A stretch of 64,000 bases of DNA from Hyphomicrobiales bacterium. Its GTDB lineage: Bacteria > Pseudomonadota > Alphaproteobacteria > Rhizobiales > Rhizobiaceae. How positions within the stretch are numbered: the first letter of the stretch is position 1; each line of letters opens with the position of its first letter. The translations under genes and the position numbers were made by a program. Of this stretch, positions 18,390-27,200 are shown piece by piece. The stretch lies in the NCBI GenBank assembly GCA_900473045.1, contig UCKS01000045.1, positions 45,536 through 109,535 on the forward strand. The letters run 5' to 3'. The notes beneath the pieces were generated by a model. That model saw nothing but the letters and a program-made list of their open reading frames with translations. It was not told the DNA's origin and searched no databases.

Positions 18390-19167
18390 CGGCCCTGTCC
18401 CTCGCGGCCGCCAGCCCCTTGGAGATCGGCCCGGCAATGCCAGCAGATAGCATCGCCACCAGACCGGCGGCGGTGGTTCCGCCATAGTCGGTAAAGACCC
18501 GAACCGTATCGGCCGGCGTTTCCAAAGCATCGGCCATCCACGTACCGGAACCGAGAAAGAGCTGGCGGACCGCAGTATCGGCAACATCGGGCGCCACGCC
18601 ATTGGCGATGGCATCACGGATCATCGCATCGGCAAAGGCGGCGATGAAGGCCGGACCGGAACCGGTCAGGGCGGTGAAATAATCCAGTTCGCTTTCGGTC
18701 GACAACCTCGTTGTCTTTCCGGAACAAGAAAAGAAACCGCTGGCAAACGCAACGTCCGCTACAGTCGTTTCCGGTGTCGACAGCCAAGGCGTGAAAGACA
18801 GCCCCTGCTCGGCGCAGGCATTCGGCATGGCGCGGATGATGCGTTCGCTTTTGAAGCGCGCCAGCAGCGCTGCTGCAGGCACACGGGCCATGACCGAAAT
18901 GACCAGTTTGCCGGACAGATCAAGCTCCAGCCCATCGGCGTCTTCCGGCCGTACCGACAGAATGACGATATCCGACTGAGCCGCCAGCGACGCGTTTTCG
19001 GTGACGAACCGGATATCCGGCCAGGGCTCAAATCCTGCCGTCTTGCCGCTGCGCGACGACAGGATGAGATCGGCGGCAGCGACGAAACCCTTGGCGAGCG
19101 CCGGGCGAAGCAAAGCGCCACCCAGCCAGCCGGTTCCGCCGATGACACCGAGCGTGGTCAAGCCCAC
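18379..19167 (-). CDS. Pyrroline-5-carboxylate reductase-like protein
   Basis: A 262 aa protein with an N-terminal NADPH Rossmann fold (LGVIGGTGWLGGALL) and a C-terminal ProC dimerisation domain (LTGSGPAFIAAFADAMIRDA ... DTAVRQLFLGSGTWM). It catalyses, or resembles an enzyme catalysing, the last step of proline synthesis. Divergence from canonical ProC suggests a paralogue rather than the main enzyme. The start is GTG 19167, which overlaps the end of the M29 peptidase gene by ten bases, so the two are translationally coupled. Confidence 0.82.
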   Translation of the reverse strand: MGLTTLGVIGGTGWLGGALLRPALAKGFVAAADLILSSRSGKTAGFEPWPDIRFVTENASLAAQSDIVILSVRPEDADGLELDLSGKLVISVMARVPAAALLARFKSERIIRAMPNACAEQGLSFTPWLSTPETTVADVAFASGFFSCSGKTTRLSTESELDYFTALTGSGPAFIAAFADAMIRDAIANGVAPDVADTAVRQLFLGSGTWMADALETPADTVRVFTDYGGTTAAGLVAMLSAGIAGPISKGLAAARDRAAKG

Positions 19168-20405
19168 TCGCCCTTGCGCATGACCGGAACCTTGGCACCA
19201 TCAGCGCGCACGCCATCGATATCGACCTCGCCGGAGCCGATCATCCAGTCGATATGGATCAGGCTGGAATTGCCGCCCTGCGCGGCGATCTGGTCCTGGC
19301 TGAGCGATGCGCCATCCAGGAAGCATTTCGAATAGCACTGGCCGAGCGCGATATGGCAGGAGGCGTTTTCATCGAACAGCGTGTTGTAAAACAGCACGCC
19401 ACTGGCCGAGATCGGCGAGGAATGCGGCACCAGCGCCACTTCGCCGAGGCGCCGCGCGCCTTCGTCGGTATCCAGCACCTTGTTCAGCACTTCCTCGCCC
19501 TTCGAAGCCTTGGCCTCGACAATGCGGCCGCCTTCAAAACGAACCTGGATATTGTCGATCAGCGTGCCCTGATGCGACAGCGGCTTGGTGCTCGACACAT
19601 GGCCTTCGACGCGCAGCGCATGCGGCGTGGTGAAGACTTCTTCGGTCGGTATGTTGGGATTGCAGGTGATACCGTTCTTTGCCGTCGAGGCGCCGCCATG
19701 CCATTCATGACCATCGGCGAGCCCGACCGTCAGATCGGTGCCCGGGCCGGTGAAATGCAGGGCGGAAAAACGCTCGCCGTTCAGCCATGCAGAGCGCTTG
19801 GCGAGATTGGCGTTGTGTTCGGTCCAGGCGGCAATCGGGTCGGCGACATCGACACGGGAGGCGGCAAAAATCGCATTGGCAAGCTTTTCGACGGCAACCT
19901 GTTCGGCATCGTCCGGGAACATCTGCTTGGCCCAGGCGGGGTTGGGATAGGAGACGATGTTCCAGTTGATGTCGAAATTGGAGATTTTCTCCAAAGCCGG
20001 TTTGTAGGCCATCGACATCGCCTTGTTGGCGCGCGCCACCTTGGCCGGATCCTGCGCCGCCAGCATCATCGGGTTGTCGCCGGAAATGGCGAGACGGGCG
20101 GTGTTGGCGCCAAAAGCCTTGGCCATGCCGTCGTAAAGCCAGCCGCTGGCCTTGTCGAAACTCTCGTCAGGCGCGTGAGCATAGCGGGCGAGCGTCGTTT
20201 CCTCATCGGAATAGAGCGTCGTCACCAGCCCGGCCCCGGCAATATAGGCATGCTTGGTGATCAGCCGCACCAGCGGCAGCGCCGCGATCGGCGCGGTGAT
20301 CAGCAGATCCTGCCCGCGCTGCAATTGCAGCCCGACCTTGATGGCGACTTCGGCGAGTTTGTCCAGTTTGACGGGATCGACGGCTTGATGGGCGGGGGAG
20401 GTCAT
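19158..20405 (-). CDS. M29-family aminopeptidase
   Basis: A 415 aa metallo-aminopeptidase of the AmpS/PepS (M29) family. Visible landmarks are VGLQLQRGQDLLITAPIAAL near the N-terminus, the metal-binding glutamate region NIPTEEVFTTPHALRVEGHV, ALVPHSSPIS, and CHIALGQCYSKCF with the histidine ligand. The start is taken as ATG 20405 (MTSPAHQAV), the usual N-terminus; the frame is open to 20435. A ProC-like gene overlaps downstream. Confidence 0.92.
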   Translation of the reverse strand: MTSPAHQAVDPVKLDKLAEVAIKVGLQLQRGQDLLITAPIAALPLVRLITKHAYIAGAGLVTTLYSDEETTLARYAHAPDESFDKASGWLYDGMAKAFGANTARLAISGDNPMMLAAQDPAKVARANKAMSMAYKPALEKISNFDINWNIVSYPNPAWAKQMFPDDAEQVAVEKLANAIFAASRVDVADPIAAWTEHNANLAKRSAWLNGERFSALHFTGPGTDLTVGLADGHEWHGGASTAKNGITCNPNIPTEEVFTTPHALRVEGHVSSTKPLSHQGTLIDNIQVRFEGGRIVEAKASKGEEVLNKVLDTDEGARRLGEVALVPHSSPISASGVLFYNTLFDENASCHIALGQCYSKCFLDGASLSQDQIAAQGGNSSLIHIDWMIGSGEVDIDGVRADGAKVPVMRKGEWA

Positions 20406-20494
20406 GGGGCTACCTGTCTGCTGAATTGACATCACGCCAAAGACTTAGTGTGCTTTGCGGCGAAATTGAAGGTGCATTTGCGCGATGGCGGCGA

Positions 20495-21376
20495 TCATAG
20501 CATGGCAGCGGTGATGGCTGCGATATTGCCCTGGTGGACTGTTTCATAGGCCGGAAAATATAGGATGGCACCGGACCCGATGTCGGCAGCGGCAAAGTCC
20601 TTCAGGGAGGGGACGGTCTCGCCTTGCGCAATCGCGGCCCGCAGGCGCTCCAGATAGCTTCGGTTCGCGTCGATCAAAGCTGGTGTATACCCACCTTCGG
20701 CGATGCGGGTCCTGTCACCATGGCTCGGCAGGATCTTGTCGATCGGCCATTCCCGCAGACGCCGCAGTTCGCCGATATGCGTGCCTATCTCCCTGGGCTC
20801 GGCAATGTAGGTGACGCTATCCTCCAGCGTATCGCCGGCCAGCAGCAGCTTTTCGTCCGGCAGCCAGATGACATTGCCGTCCGCACTGTGGATCGCGAAA
20901 TGATGCAGCTCGATGCGGCGCTTCCCGACGAGAAGCTCCAGTTTTTCATCAAACAGCCGTGTCGGCATGACCAGCGGCGCAATCGGTGGAGTGGCGGCTT
21001 CGATCCTGTCGCGGTTCTCCCGCAGTTTCTGCGCCGTCAAGGTGAGGGCGGTGATCTCGCAATCGGCGAACACAGCGTTCCCGGCAATATGATCCTTGTG
21101 CCAGTGGCTGAGCACGACGCGGATCGTGCGGACGCCGAGGTTGTCGAGATGCGCGCGGATCGCGGCCGCGTGTGCCAGCGAGATATGGGTGTCATAAACC
21201 AGCGCGTCGTCGCCATCGACGATGGCATAGGAGGCAACGCCAAGCGAGTACGCGCCATCATCCAGCCAGTTCGGGCCTTCGGCATGCAACCGCCTGCCCT
21301 CAACCCTGCCGTCATAATAGGCGAAGATGCCGGGATAGGGTTCAAGGATGGCAAGCATCTCGGTCATCTTGGACAT
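20495..21376 (-). CDS. MBL-fold metallo-hydrolase
   Basis: A 293 aa metallo-beta-lactamase superfamily protein. The zinc motif HWHKDH is at about residue 91 in VVLSHWHKDHIAGNAVF. Further ligands are the Asp in LLAGDTLEDS and the His in ILPSHGD. The substrate is unknown. It is followed by the M29 peptidase gene and preceded by ybaK-like on the same strand. Confidence 0.88.
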   Translation of the reverse strand: MSKMTEMLAILEPYPGIFAYYDGRVEGRRLHAEGPNWLDDGAYSLGVASYAIVDGDDALVYDTHISLAHAAAIRAHLDNLGVRTIRVVLSHWHKDHIAGNAVFADCEITALTLTAQKLRENRDRIEAATPPIAPLVMPTRLFDEKLELLVGKRRIELHHFAIHSADGNVIWLPDEKLLLAGDTLEDSVTYIAEPREIGTHIGELRRLREWPIDKILPSHGDRTRIAEGGYTPALIDANRSYLERLRAAIAQGETVPSLKDFAAADIGSGAILYFPAYETVHQGNIAAITAAML

Positions 21377-21386
21377 CGTGTTTCTT

Positions 21387-21860
21387 TCAGGCGATCAGGG
21401 GAGCCGCGACCGCGTTCAGGGCCTTGCGCGCATCATCGGGTGCAAGCCGCACCTGCAGGCCACGCTGGCCGCCATTGATATAGACCAGAGGCTCGGCAAG
21501 GGCCGCCGCCTCGATCGCCGTCGGCACCGGTTTCTTCTGCCCGAACGGGCTGATGCCGCCGACGTGATAGCCGGTGAGCCGCTCGGCCTCGGCCGGCTTC
21601 ATCATATTGGCCGACTTGCCCTGAAATGCCGCCGCCAGCTTCTTCATGCTGACTTCGCGATCGGACGGCACGACGACACAGACCGGCTTGCCATCGACCT
21701 CCGCCATCAGCGTCTTCAACACGCGGTGCGGCTCCTCGTCCAATGCTTCGGCCGCCGCCATGCCGATCCGGTCGGCAGACGGGTCGTAATCATAGGTATG
21801 AACGGTGAATGCCGCTCCGGCCTTTGTCAGCGCAAGCGTCGCACGGGTGCTCTTCGACAT
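21387..21860 (-). CDS. ybaK: Cys-tRNA(Pro) deacylase, YbaK/EbsC family
   Basis: This 157 aa editing protein hydrolyses Cys-tRNA(Pro) formed by prolyl-tRNA synthetase. The single YbaK domain shows EEPHRVLKTLMAEVDGK with the key lysine, PSDREVSMKKLAAAF and the closing GGISPFGQKK loop. Length and order match E. coli YbaK. It lies 10 bases before the MBL hydrolase start. Confidence 0.9.
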   Translation of the reverse strand: MSKSTRATLALTKAGAAFTVHTYDYDPSADRIGMAAAEALDEEPHRVLKTLMAEVDGKPVCVVVPSDREVSMKKLAAAFQGKSANMMKPAEAERLTGYHVGGISPFGQKKPVPTAIEAAALAEPLVYINGGQRGLQVRLAPDDARKALNAVAAPLIA

Positions 21861-21890
21861 GGTTTTCCGTCGGTTACAAAGAGGTGGATG

Positions 21891-22112
21891 TCAGCGTTTG
21901 TGATCGCGATCAAGCCGATCCAGGAGTTCCAGGCCTCGCTCCTTGTTACCGAGCTCTGCCCTTAGCCGGAATCGCGTCTCAGAATCAAATTCGGCTATCG
22001 CCTTGGTGGAAAACTCTTCGAAGAGCTTGTTGAGACTTGTGCCGCGCGCAGACGCCAGAGCTTTCAAACGCTCATGCTGATCATTCGGCAGCCTTATCGT
22101 TAACGTGCTCAT
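21891..22112 (-). CDS. Ribbon-helix-helix antitoxin
   Basis: A 73 aa protein whose first half (MSTLTIRLPNDQHERLKALA) is a ribbon-helix-helix/CopG-like DNA-binding motif, followed by a helical tail rich in charge. The ATG at 22112 follows the stop codon of the PIN gene after one base (TGA-T-ATG), so the two are translationally coupled. It is the likely antitoxin and autorepressor. The gene order, toxin before antitoxin, is the reverse of the usual VapBC arrangement. Confidence 0.8.
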   Translation of the reverse strand: MSTLTIRLPNDQHERLKALASARGTSLNKLFEEFSTKAIAEFDSETRFRLRAELGNKERGLELLDRLDRDHKR

Positions 22113-22113
22113 A

Positions 22114-22539
22114 TCAATACTCCTTTGCTGCAAGCAACTCACCGGCCGTCTGGATGGCCAGTTGCGGAAATAGCAATTCGGCGCGTGAAAAGTCCCGTTT
22201 GTTGGCCGTCACGATGACCGCCGCGCCGCCGCCAATCGCCAATTCGATCACATGATTGTCCGCCTCATCCCTGAGATTGGGCCGCCAAAGATAATAGATT
22301 GGCACCCAGAGACAAACGGACAAGAATGCATCCAGCAACTCTGCACGCTCATGAGATGAAAGAGATCTGCCGGCAAACAAGTTTTCTCTCGCACAGACAT
22401 CTTCATACTCAGCAAATAGAGAATTACCCATCAATGGTGTCAATTGCCCTTGGAGGCACAGCCGGATAATGTCTCGCGGGGCGCCATCCGCGTTAATAAT
22501 CGCGGATACAAAGATGTTCGTATCGACAACAACCTTCAT
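22114..22539 (-). CDS. PIN-domain toxin
   Basis: A 141 aa PIN-domain ribonuclease of the putative toxin family COG1569. The first acidic residue is in MKVVVDTNIFVSAIINADGA, a second in FAEYEDVCAREN, and a third acid cluster in LRDEADNHVIELAIGGGAA. These acids form the metal-dependent active site of PIN nucleases. A ribbon-helix-helix antitoxin gene follows with a one-base gap. RNA targets are unknown. Confidence 0.85.
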   Translation of the reverse strand: MKVVVDTNIFVSAIINADGAPRDIIRLCLQGQLTPLMGNSLFAEYEDVCARENLFAGRSLSSHERAELLDAFLSVCLWVPIYYLWRPNLRDEADNHVIELAIGGGAAVIVTANKRDFSRAELLFPQLAIQTAGELLAAKEY

Positions 22540-22584
22540 CTCATTCTGATAGCATATCCGCCATCCGAATCGAGATCATGGTCT

Positions 22585-22929
22585 CTAAAACGCCGCCGCA
22601 TAGATCTCCGGCTTGAAACCGGCGGTCAGTTTGCCGTCGTGGTCGAGCACCGGGCGTTTGATCATCGAGGGCTGGGCGAGCATCAGGGCGATCGCCTTGT
22701 CTTCGTTGAGGTCCTGCTTGTCGGCATCAGGCAGCGCCCGAAACGTCGTACCGGCACGGTTCAATACCGTTTCCCAACCAAGGGCCGCTGTCCAGCGCTG
22801 CAGCGTTTCGCGCGCGATGCCGGATGCCTTGTAGTCGTGGAAATCATAGCCGATCCCCTGGCCTTCCAGCCAGGTCCGCGCTTTCTTCATCGTGTCGCAG
22901 TTCTTGATGCCGTAAATGGTCACGCTCAT
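22585..22929 (-). CDS. ArsC/Spx-family protein, YffB-like
   Basis: A 114 aa thioredoxin-fold protein of the ArsC family. IYGIKNCDTMKKARTWLEGQ holds the N-terminal cysteine, DFHDYKASGI follows, and MIKRPVLDHDGKLTAGFKPE is the conserved RPV segment. The YffB subgroup is thought to act as a glutathione-dependent thiol reductase rather than an arsenate reductase. The start is ATG 22929 (MSVTIYGIK); the open frame to 22986 has no family support. Confidence 0.87.
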   Translation of the reverse strand: MSVTIYGIKNCDTMKKARTWLEGQGIGYDFHDYKASGIARETLQRWTAALGWETVLNRAGTTFRALPDADKQDLNEDKAIALMLAQPSMIKRPVLDHDGKLTAGFKPEIYAAAF

Positions 22930-23001
22930 GCTCAATCCCTTTTTGCCGGTATGCGGGATAGCATGAAGACGGTCGGCTGAGAACATGCCGGTCCGGGCGG
23001 A

Positions 23002-23781
23002 TCAGCGCTCCAGCATGTCTATCAGTTGCGGCAGGTCGGCGACGGTTTCGATGATGTGATCGGCACCTGCGCCCTTGAGCTTTGCCCCAATCTTTTCGTG
23101 CAGCGCTGCCCGCTCGTTCGGGGAAAGCGCGGCAAGCTCGTCCGCTGTCACGCCAGCCTCGTTGCCCGACAGCGTCAGGCCAACCGTAATGCAGCCGGCC
23201 GCCACGCCTTCGGCGAGGCCCGGTTCGGTATCGTCGACCTTGATCACCGCGCCGGCCGGATAGACCATCAGGTCGAGGAAGCACTTGTACATGCCGATCG
23301 GCGTCGGGCGGCCAAGCGGCAGGTCATCGGCGCAGATGAGGTTTTCGGGCACAAAGCCCTGCTCGGCGGCAAGCGGCAAGACACGGTCCATGATGGAGCG
23401 GGTGTAGCCGGTGGTCGAGCCGATCTTGATGCCCTTGGCGCGCAGATAGGCCATCGTTTCGAGCGTGCCGGGAATCAGCGTGCAATAATCGACGACTACC
23501 TCCTCGTTCAAGGGCACGAAGAGGTCATAGACCTTGTCGATGGCGCCTTCGTCCGGAGCCGATCCTTGCGCTGCGGTCCAGCGTGCAGCGATATGCGGCT
23601 CGGACAGCATGGCGCTGATATGGGCGCGCTTCGGCAGTCCCATCGGCTTGCGCGCATCGGCAATGGTCACGTGCACGCCGAATTTGGCAAAGGTTTCGAC
23701 AAAGGCGCCCATCGGCGCGAAGGAACCGAAATCGATCACGGTGCCGGCCCAATCGAATATCACGGCCTTGAACTTGCTCAT
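23002..23781 (-). CDS. phnX: Phosphonoacetaldehyde hydrolase
   Basis: PhnX splits phosphonoacetaldehyde into acetaldehyde and phosphate, the last step of 2-aminoethylphosphonate breakdown. The 259 aa HAD protein has the nucleophile motif FDWAGTVIDFGSF, the Schiff-base lysine region KPMGLPKRAHI near residue 53, GSTTGYTRSIMDRV and the acidic KVDDTEPG. Its ATG overlaps the stop of the upstream FAD oxidase gene by four bases (ATGA). No phnW transaminase gene is in the window. Confidence 0.93.
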   Translation of the reverse strand: MSKFKAVIFDWAGTVIDFGSFAPMGAFVETFAKFGVHVTIADARKPMGLPKRAHISAMLSEPHIAARWTAAQGSAPDEGAIDKVYDLFVPLNEEVVVDYCTLIPGTLETMAYLRAKGIKIGSTTGYTRSIMDRVLPLAAEQGFVPENLICADDLPLGRPTPIGMYKCFLDLMVYPAGAVIKVDDTEPGLAEGVAAGCITVGLTLSGNEAGVTADELAALSPNERAALHEKIGAKLKGAGADHIIETVADLPQLIDMLER

Positions 23782-24908
23782 GCGGCACTCCCATAGAGTT
23801 CATTGATGGTTTCCTCGCCGATGCCGAACGCCGTCGAGGCGCCGCATCCGGCGGTGACGACGACGACGCGGACGCTATCGGACGGCTTGTCGGTAAAGCG
23901 CCAGCGGTCGGGCGAAGACGCGTAGGTTCCAAGCCAGCGTCCGGCAATCACACGTCCCGGCAGATCGAGAACCCTGTCGAATTCACCGAGGATCAGGGCA
24001 TCGACCGCATCCGAGGCGAACGGATCTGGCGTCACGGCATAGTGGTGGCTGTCGCCGACCACCAGCGAGCCGTCGGCGGACTGGGTGACGATCAGGTGGA
24101 TGCCGTTGTCCCGTTCTGCCTTCAGGTCCGCATCGAGGCGCTTTTTCAGCGGCTCGGCCTCGGGCAGATCGGCATAGCCGAGATAGCGGCCGAGACCGAG
24201 ATCGGACATCACGGCCGTCTTGAAACGGATCGGCTGCTGCGGCCGTACGCGCAGCATCTGCAGCTTGCAGCGGGTGACGTTGTAGGCAGCGATACGCTCG
24301 GCGAACAGGCCGGTGAAATCATCGCCGGGGCAGACGATCACCGTTTCGGCCTCGATGACGCCATCCGCCGTTTTCACGCGCGGCGGTTCGACCGCGATAA
24401 CAGTGGTGCTGCGCAGAAAGGTGATGCCGAGCTGCTCTTCGAGAAACCGCGCCAGGAGCGGGATCGCCGTTCGCGATTCGACGCGGATTTCGTGCGGACT
24501 ATAGAGCGAGGCGCGGGCGGCGTCCGTGCGCAGGCAGGGAATATGCGCCTGTACTTGCTGTGCCGTGATCTTCGCGCAGCCTTCTGCCATCTCCGTGCGC
24601 AGGAAAGCATCGATCACCGCTTCGGATTCGCCAAACCGGGAGGCCAGCACCATGCCGCGCTGGACGATGGCGATGCCGGCCCTCTCGACTGTTTCTGCCC
24701 AGATATCCCGCGCCCGCCGCGCCATCGTCCAGCAATCGCCGGCCCCCTGGCCGGTGACGGTGACGAAGCCGAAATTGCGAACCGAGGCGCCATTGGCCTG
24801 CGCATCGCGATCAATGACGACAACCCTTTTGCCACGCTTCGCCGCCGCAAAGGCATGGGCGAGGCCGACGATACCGGCACCGACAACGGCAAGATCATAG
24901 ATGGGCAT
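23778..24908 (-). CDS. FAD-dependent oxidoreductase, DadA-like (TIGR03364 type)
   Basis: A 376 aa DAO-fold flavoprotein with the dinucleotide motif YDLAVVGAGIVGLAHAFAAA at the start and a C-terminal GRWLGTYASSPDR ... TAGCGASTAFGIGEE region. Members of this group lie beside phosphonate genes. At least one characterised relative oxidises N-methylated 2-aminoethylphosphonate to phosphonoacetaldehyde. Overlap with phnX fits that role: this enzyme would make the PhnX substrate. Start ATG 24908 follows GGAGAGAACGC; the frame is open to 24992. Confidence 0.85.
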   Translation of the reverse strand: MPIYDLAVVGAGIVGLAHAFAAAKRGKRVVVIDRDAQANGASVRNFGFVTVTGQGAGDCWTMARRARDIWAETVERAGIAIVQRGMVLASRFGESEAVIDAFLRTEMAEGCAKITAQQVQAHIPCLRTDAARASLYSPHEIRVESRTAIPLLARFLEEQLGITFLRSTTVIAVEPPRVKTADGVIEAETVIVCPGDDFTGLFAERIAAYNVTRCKLQMLRVRPQQPIRFKTAVMSDLGLGRYLGYADLPEAEPLKKRLDADLKAERDNGIHLIVTQSADGSLVVGDSHHYAVTPDPFASDAVDALILGEFDRVLDLPGRVIAGRWLGTYASSPDRWRFTDKPSDSVRVVVVTAGCGASTAFGIGEETINELYGSAA

Positions 24909-25036
24909 GCGTTCTCTCCTGCCTGCCTTGCCGGAACAGGCCCGGGTTGGCTCGCGGCTAAAGAGCGCAAGTCTATAAAGGGAATATGACAACCGCCGGC
25001 GACGCGGCGATTATCCACCTTATTCCCATGTAAGGA

Positions 25037-25066
25037 TCATGTGACCTTCGCCTGAAAGTCACATGA
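25037..25066. promoter_or_regulatory. Dyad upstream of the phosphonate gene pair
   Basis: TCATGTGAC and GTCACATGA form a perfect nine-base inverted repeat separated by 12 bases. It lies between the end of the M14-type gene and the start of the FAD oxidase gene. It may be an operator for the phosphonate pair or a weak terminator of the upstream gene; there is no T-tract. Confidence 0.4.
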
Positions 25067-25081
25067 AGCCAAAGCTGGCAT

Positions 25082-26140
25082 TCAGGCTTCGAGCGCACCC
25101 GGTTTGCGCACGGCCTTTGTCGGCTCGTCGCAGGCGATTTTCATCAGGTTGTCGCGGCGGCGGGCGAAACGCTGCGAAGTGCGCGTCGCGATCAAACCGG
25201 CCTGTGGCGCGTGGATATCGATCGTGCCACCTTCCATGCCCGGCGCGGTGACGATCGTCGCCAGCAGATCACCGGCAGCGACGGTATCGCCGACGGTTCG
25301 GTGAAACAGCACGGCACCGGCCTGCGGCGCCCGGATCATCTCGATATTATCAAGCGGCGTCACCTTGCCCTTGTACGGCGGAAGAGCCACAGCAGTGCCG
25401 CCGACGGCGCCGCGTGCGGCCAGGAAGCGCCAGAGCCCGTCGGCATCCTTGCGGGCCATGTCGGGATAGACATCCCGCGTGCCGCGAAGCTCAACCGTCA
25501 CCGCGAGGCGGCCGGGCAGCCGCTTTGCCTTTTCGGCAGTCTCGTGCTTCCAGGCGTAGCCGACAGCTTCCTCGAAGGCGCTGCTTTCGCCATCGGCCAG
25601 AAACACGGCTTCCATATCGAGTGCCGAGGCCAGATCGGCGGCTTCCGGCCAGAAGGCTTCGTCGACATAGGTGTATTGCACGGATTCATCATCGCAGTGC
25701 AGATCGAGCATCAGATCGGCACCCAGCGCCATGTGCAACAATTGCCGCTTCAGCTGTTCGACTGCCGGATAACGCTCGATATCCTCGATCAACGTTTCGC
25801 GCTCACCAACTGGGATCAGCGGGAACTCGCGGTTGAAATTGGTGCGCGAGCCGAGATCGAAACGGCCCTGCAACTCGCCGAAATGCGATTGCGCCGTGCC
25901 GATCGGATTGGCCTGCGGCACGACGGTGATATCGCTGAGGATCGCGCCATCGGCATCCGCCTGACGCAGCTTTTCGCACAGGAAATGCAGAAGCGCGGTG
26001 CCTGGAAGTTCATTGGCATGCAATGCTGCCTGGATGTAGATTTTCGGCGCCTTGACGTCGCTACCCTTGAACCGGATCACCGGCAACCGCCATTCGGTGC
26101 CTGGCGTATCTCCCTTGATGACGATTTCAGAAATGTTCAT
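25082..26140 (-). CDS. Succinylglutamate desuccinylase/aspartoacylase family protein
   Basis: A 352 aa zinc deacylase-like protein of the M14 AstE/AspA group. Zinc ligands are visible in AALHANELPGTALLHFL (His, Glu) and LMLDLHCDDES (His). The C-terminal 80 residues form a barrel-sandwich-like extension. The substrate is unknown; an N-acyl amino acid or related amide is expected. It is followed on the same strand by the FAD oxidase and phnX, with a dyad in between, so cotranscription is uncertain. Confidence 0.85.
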   Translation of the reverse strand: MNISEIVIKGDTPGTEWRLPVIRFKGSDVKAPKIYIQAALHANELPGTALLHFLCEKLRQADADGAILSDITVVPQANPIGTAQSHFGELQGRFDLGSRTNFNREFPLIPVGERETLIEDIERYPAVEQLKRQLLHMALGADLMLDLHCDDESVQYTYVDEAFWPEAADLASALDMEAVFLADGESSAFEEAVGYAWKHETAEKAKRLPGRLAVTVELRGTRDVYPDMARKDADGLWRFLAARGAVGGTAVALPPYKGKVTPLDNIEMIRAPQAGAVLFHRTVGDTVAAGDLLATIVTAPGMEGGTIDIHAPQAGLIATRTSQRFARRRDNLMKIACDEPTKAVRKPGALEA

Positions 26141-26283
26141 GAATACCCTCCCGTTTGCAATTTCAGGGGCTTATGCGGCCTCCAACCGGCGGGCGCAAGA
26201 CGCCAAAAATTGCAGCTTGTCCGGCGGGGCGACAGCAACATCCTCCCAAAAGGCCGGATTGCCGCCTCTTTGAGGAAAGACAA

Positions 26284-26315
26284 ACGTTTAGCCTGTGGCG
26301 CGGCAGGCTAAACGT
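26284..26315 (-). terminator. Terminator hairpin after the 2'-5' RNA ligase-like gene
   Basis: ACGTTTAGCCTG pairs perfectly with CAGGCTAAACGT around an eight-base loop. On the minus strand it is followed by TTGTCTTTCC. It starts 12 bases after the stop of the gene at 26327. Confidence 0.65.
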
Positions 26316-26326
26316 GTGACGAAACG

Positions 26327-26986
26327 TCAATCCAGCAGCGGCCAGCGATCGAGATATTCATATTCGCTCTTACCGATGAAACTGCGGATGAGAACGAACT
26401 CGCGCGCAATCCACCGGACAGGCTCGGCGAGCATGTGCTCCGGCACCGGCGTCTCATCATAGAGCACCGTCATATGCGGCATGAAGCGCGGATTGTAGGT
26501 GAAGGTCAGACCCACCGCCCACATTTCCTTGGCGAGCTGCACGTGCAGGTCCATCATTTCCTCGCTGCGGAGCGCATTGGCCAGAACGATGGCGTTGGCG
26601 CTGGCGAAATGGAGGGCACGATCGAAGTTCACCTCGAAAGGGGCTGCCTTGACGGTGGCCATCGCCGCAGAAACGGCGAAGACGATATCATCCGGGAAAT
26701 CCGGATATTTTCCGATGCCATTGAGCGAAACGTGCATCAGTTCATGCGGCCGGGGATGTTTCGACAGACCGTAGCGCCTGGCGATATCCCTGCCGGTCTC
26801 GACGGCCTGGAGCGCCACCTCCCGCTCGGGCACGAGGGCCAGGAACAGATTGCTCTTTCCAAGCTCGTCGGCATGCCTCTGGCGGGACCGGAGCACGGCG
26901 GCACCGCCGCCATGACCGAATGAAAATGACTTCTGTTCACTGCGCACAACTTCATTCCCGGCTTTTCCAAGCATGGCAGACCTCAT
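26327..26986 (-). CDS. 2'-5' RNA ligase family protein
   Basis: A 219 aa protein of the 2H phosphoesterase superfamily. The two histidine motifs are visible as HELMHVSLNGIG (near residue 80) and MPHMTVLYDE (near residue 168). Such proteins ligate or hydrolyse 2'-5' linked RNA or cyclic phosphates; the cellular substrate is usually unknown. The N-terminal 35 residues are poorly conserved, so a later start (for example near SNLFLALVP) cannot be excluded. Confidence 0.8.
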   Translation of the reverse strand: MRSAMLGKAGNEVVRSEQKSFSFGHGGGAAVLRSRQRHADELGKSNLFLALVPEREVALQAVETGRDIARRYGLSKHPRPHELMHVSLNGIGKYPDFPDDIVFAVSAAMATVKAAPFEVNFDRALHFASANAIVLANALRSEEMMDLHVQLAKEMWAVGLTFTYNPRFMPHMTVLYDETPVPEHMLAEPVRWIAREFVLIRSFIGKSEYEYLDRWPLLD

Positions 26987-27200
26987 CTCTCTTTGGATGT
27001 CGCCACTATACCCGAGTCGAGTTTGAGATCAAGAACAAAACACGAACAATATGAATTTATTCCCACACATCCGAGACGGATCGTGTCGAGATTTGCGCCA
27101 ATTTGACCCCATGCTGCAGACGGAATGATCGCCTTGGACACAGGCATTGCAAGGCAAGAAACGGGTGGCGGGACGAGGAAAACTGCGCGAAACTCGGGCC

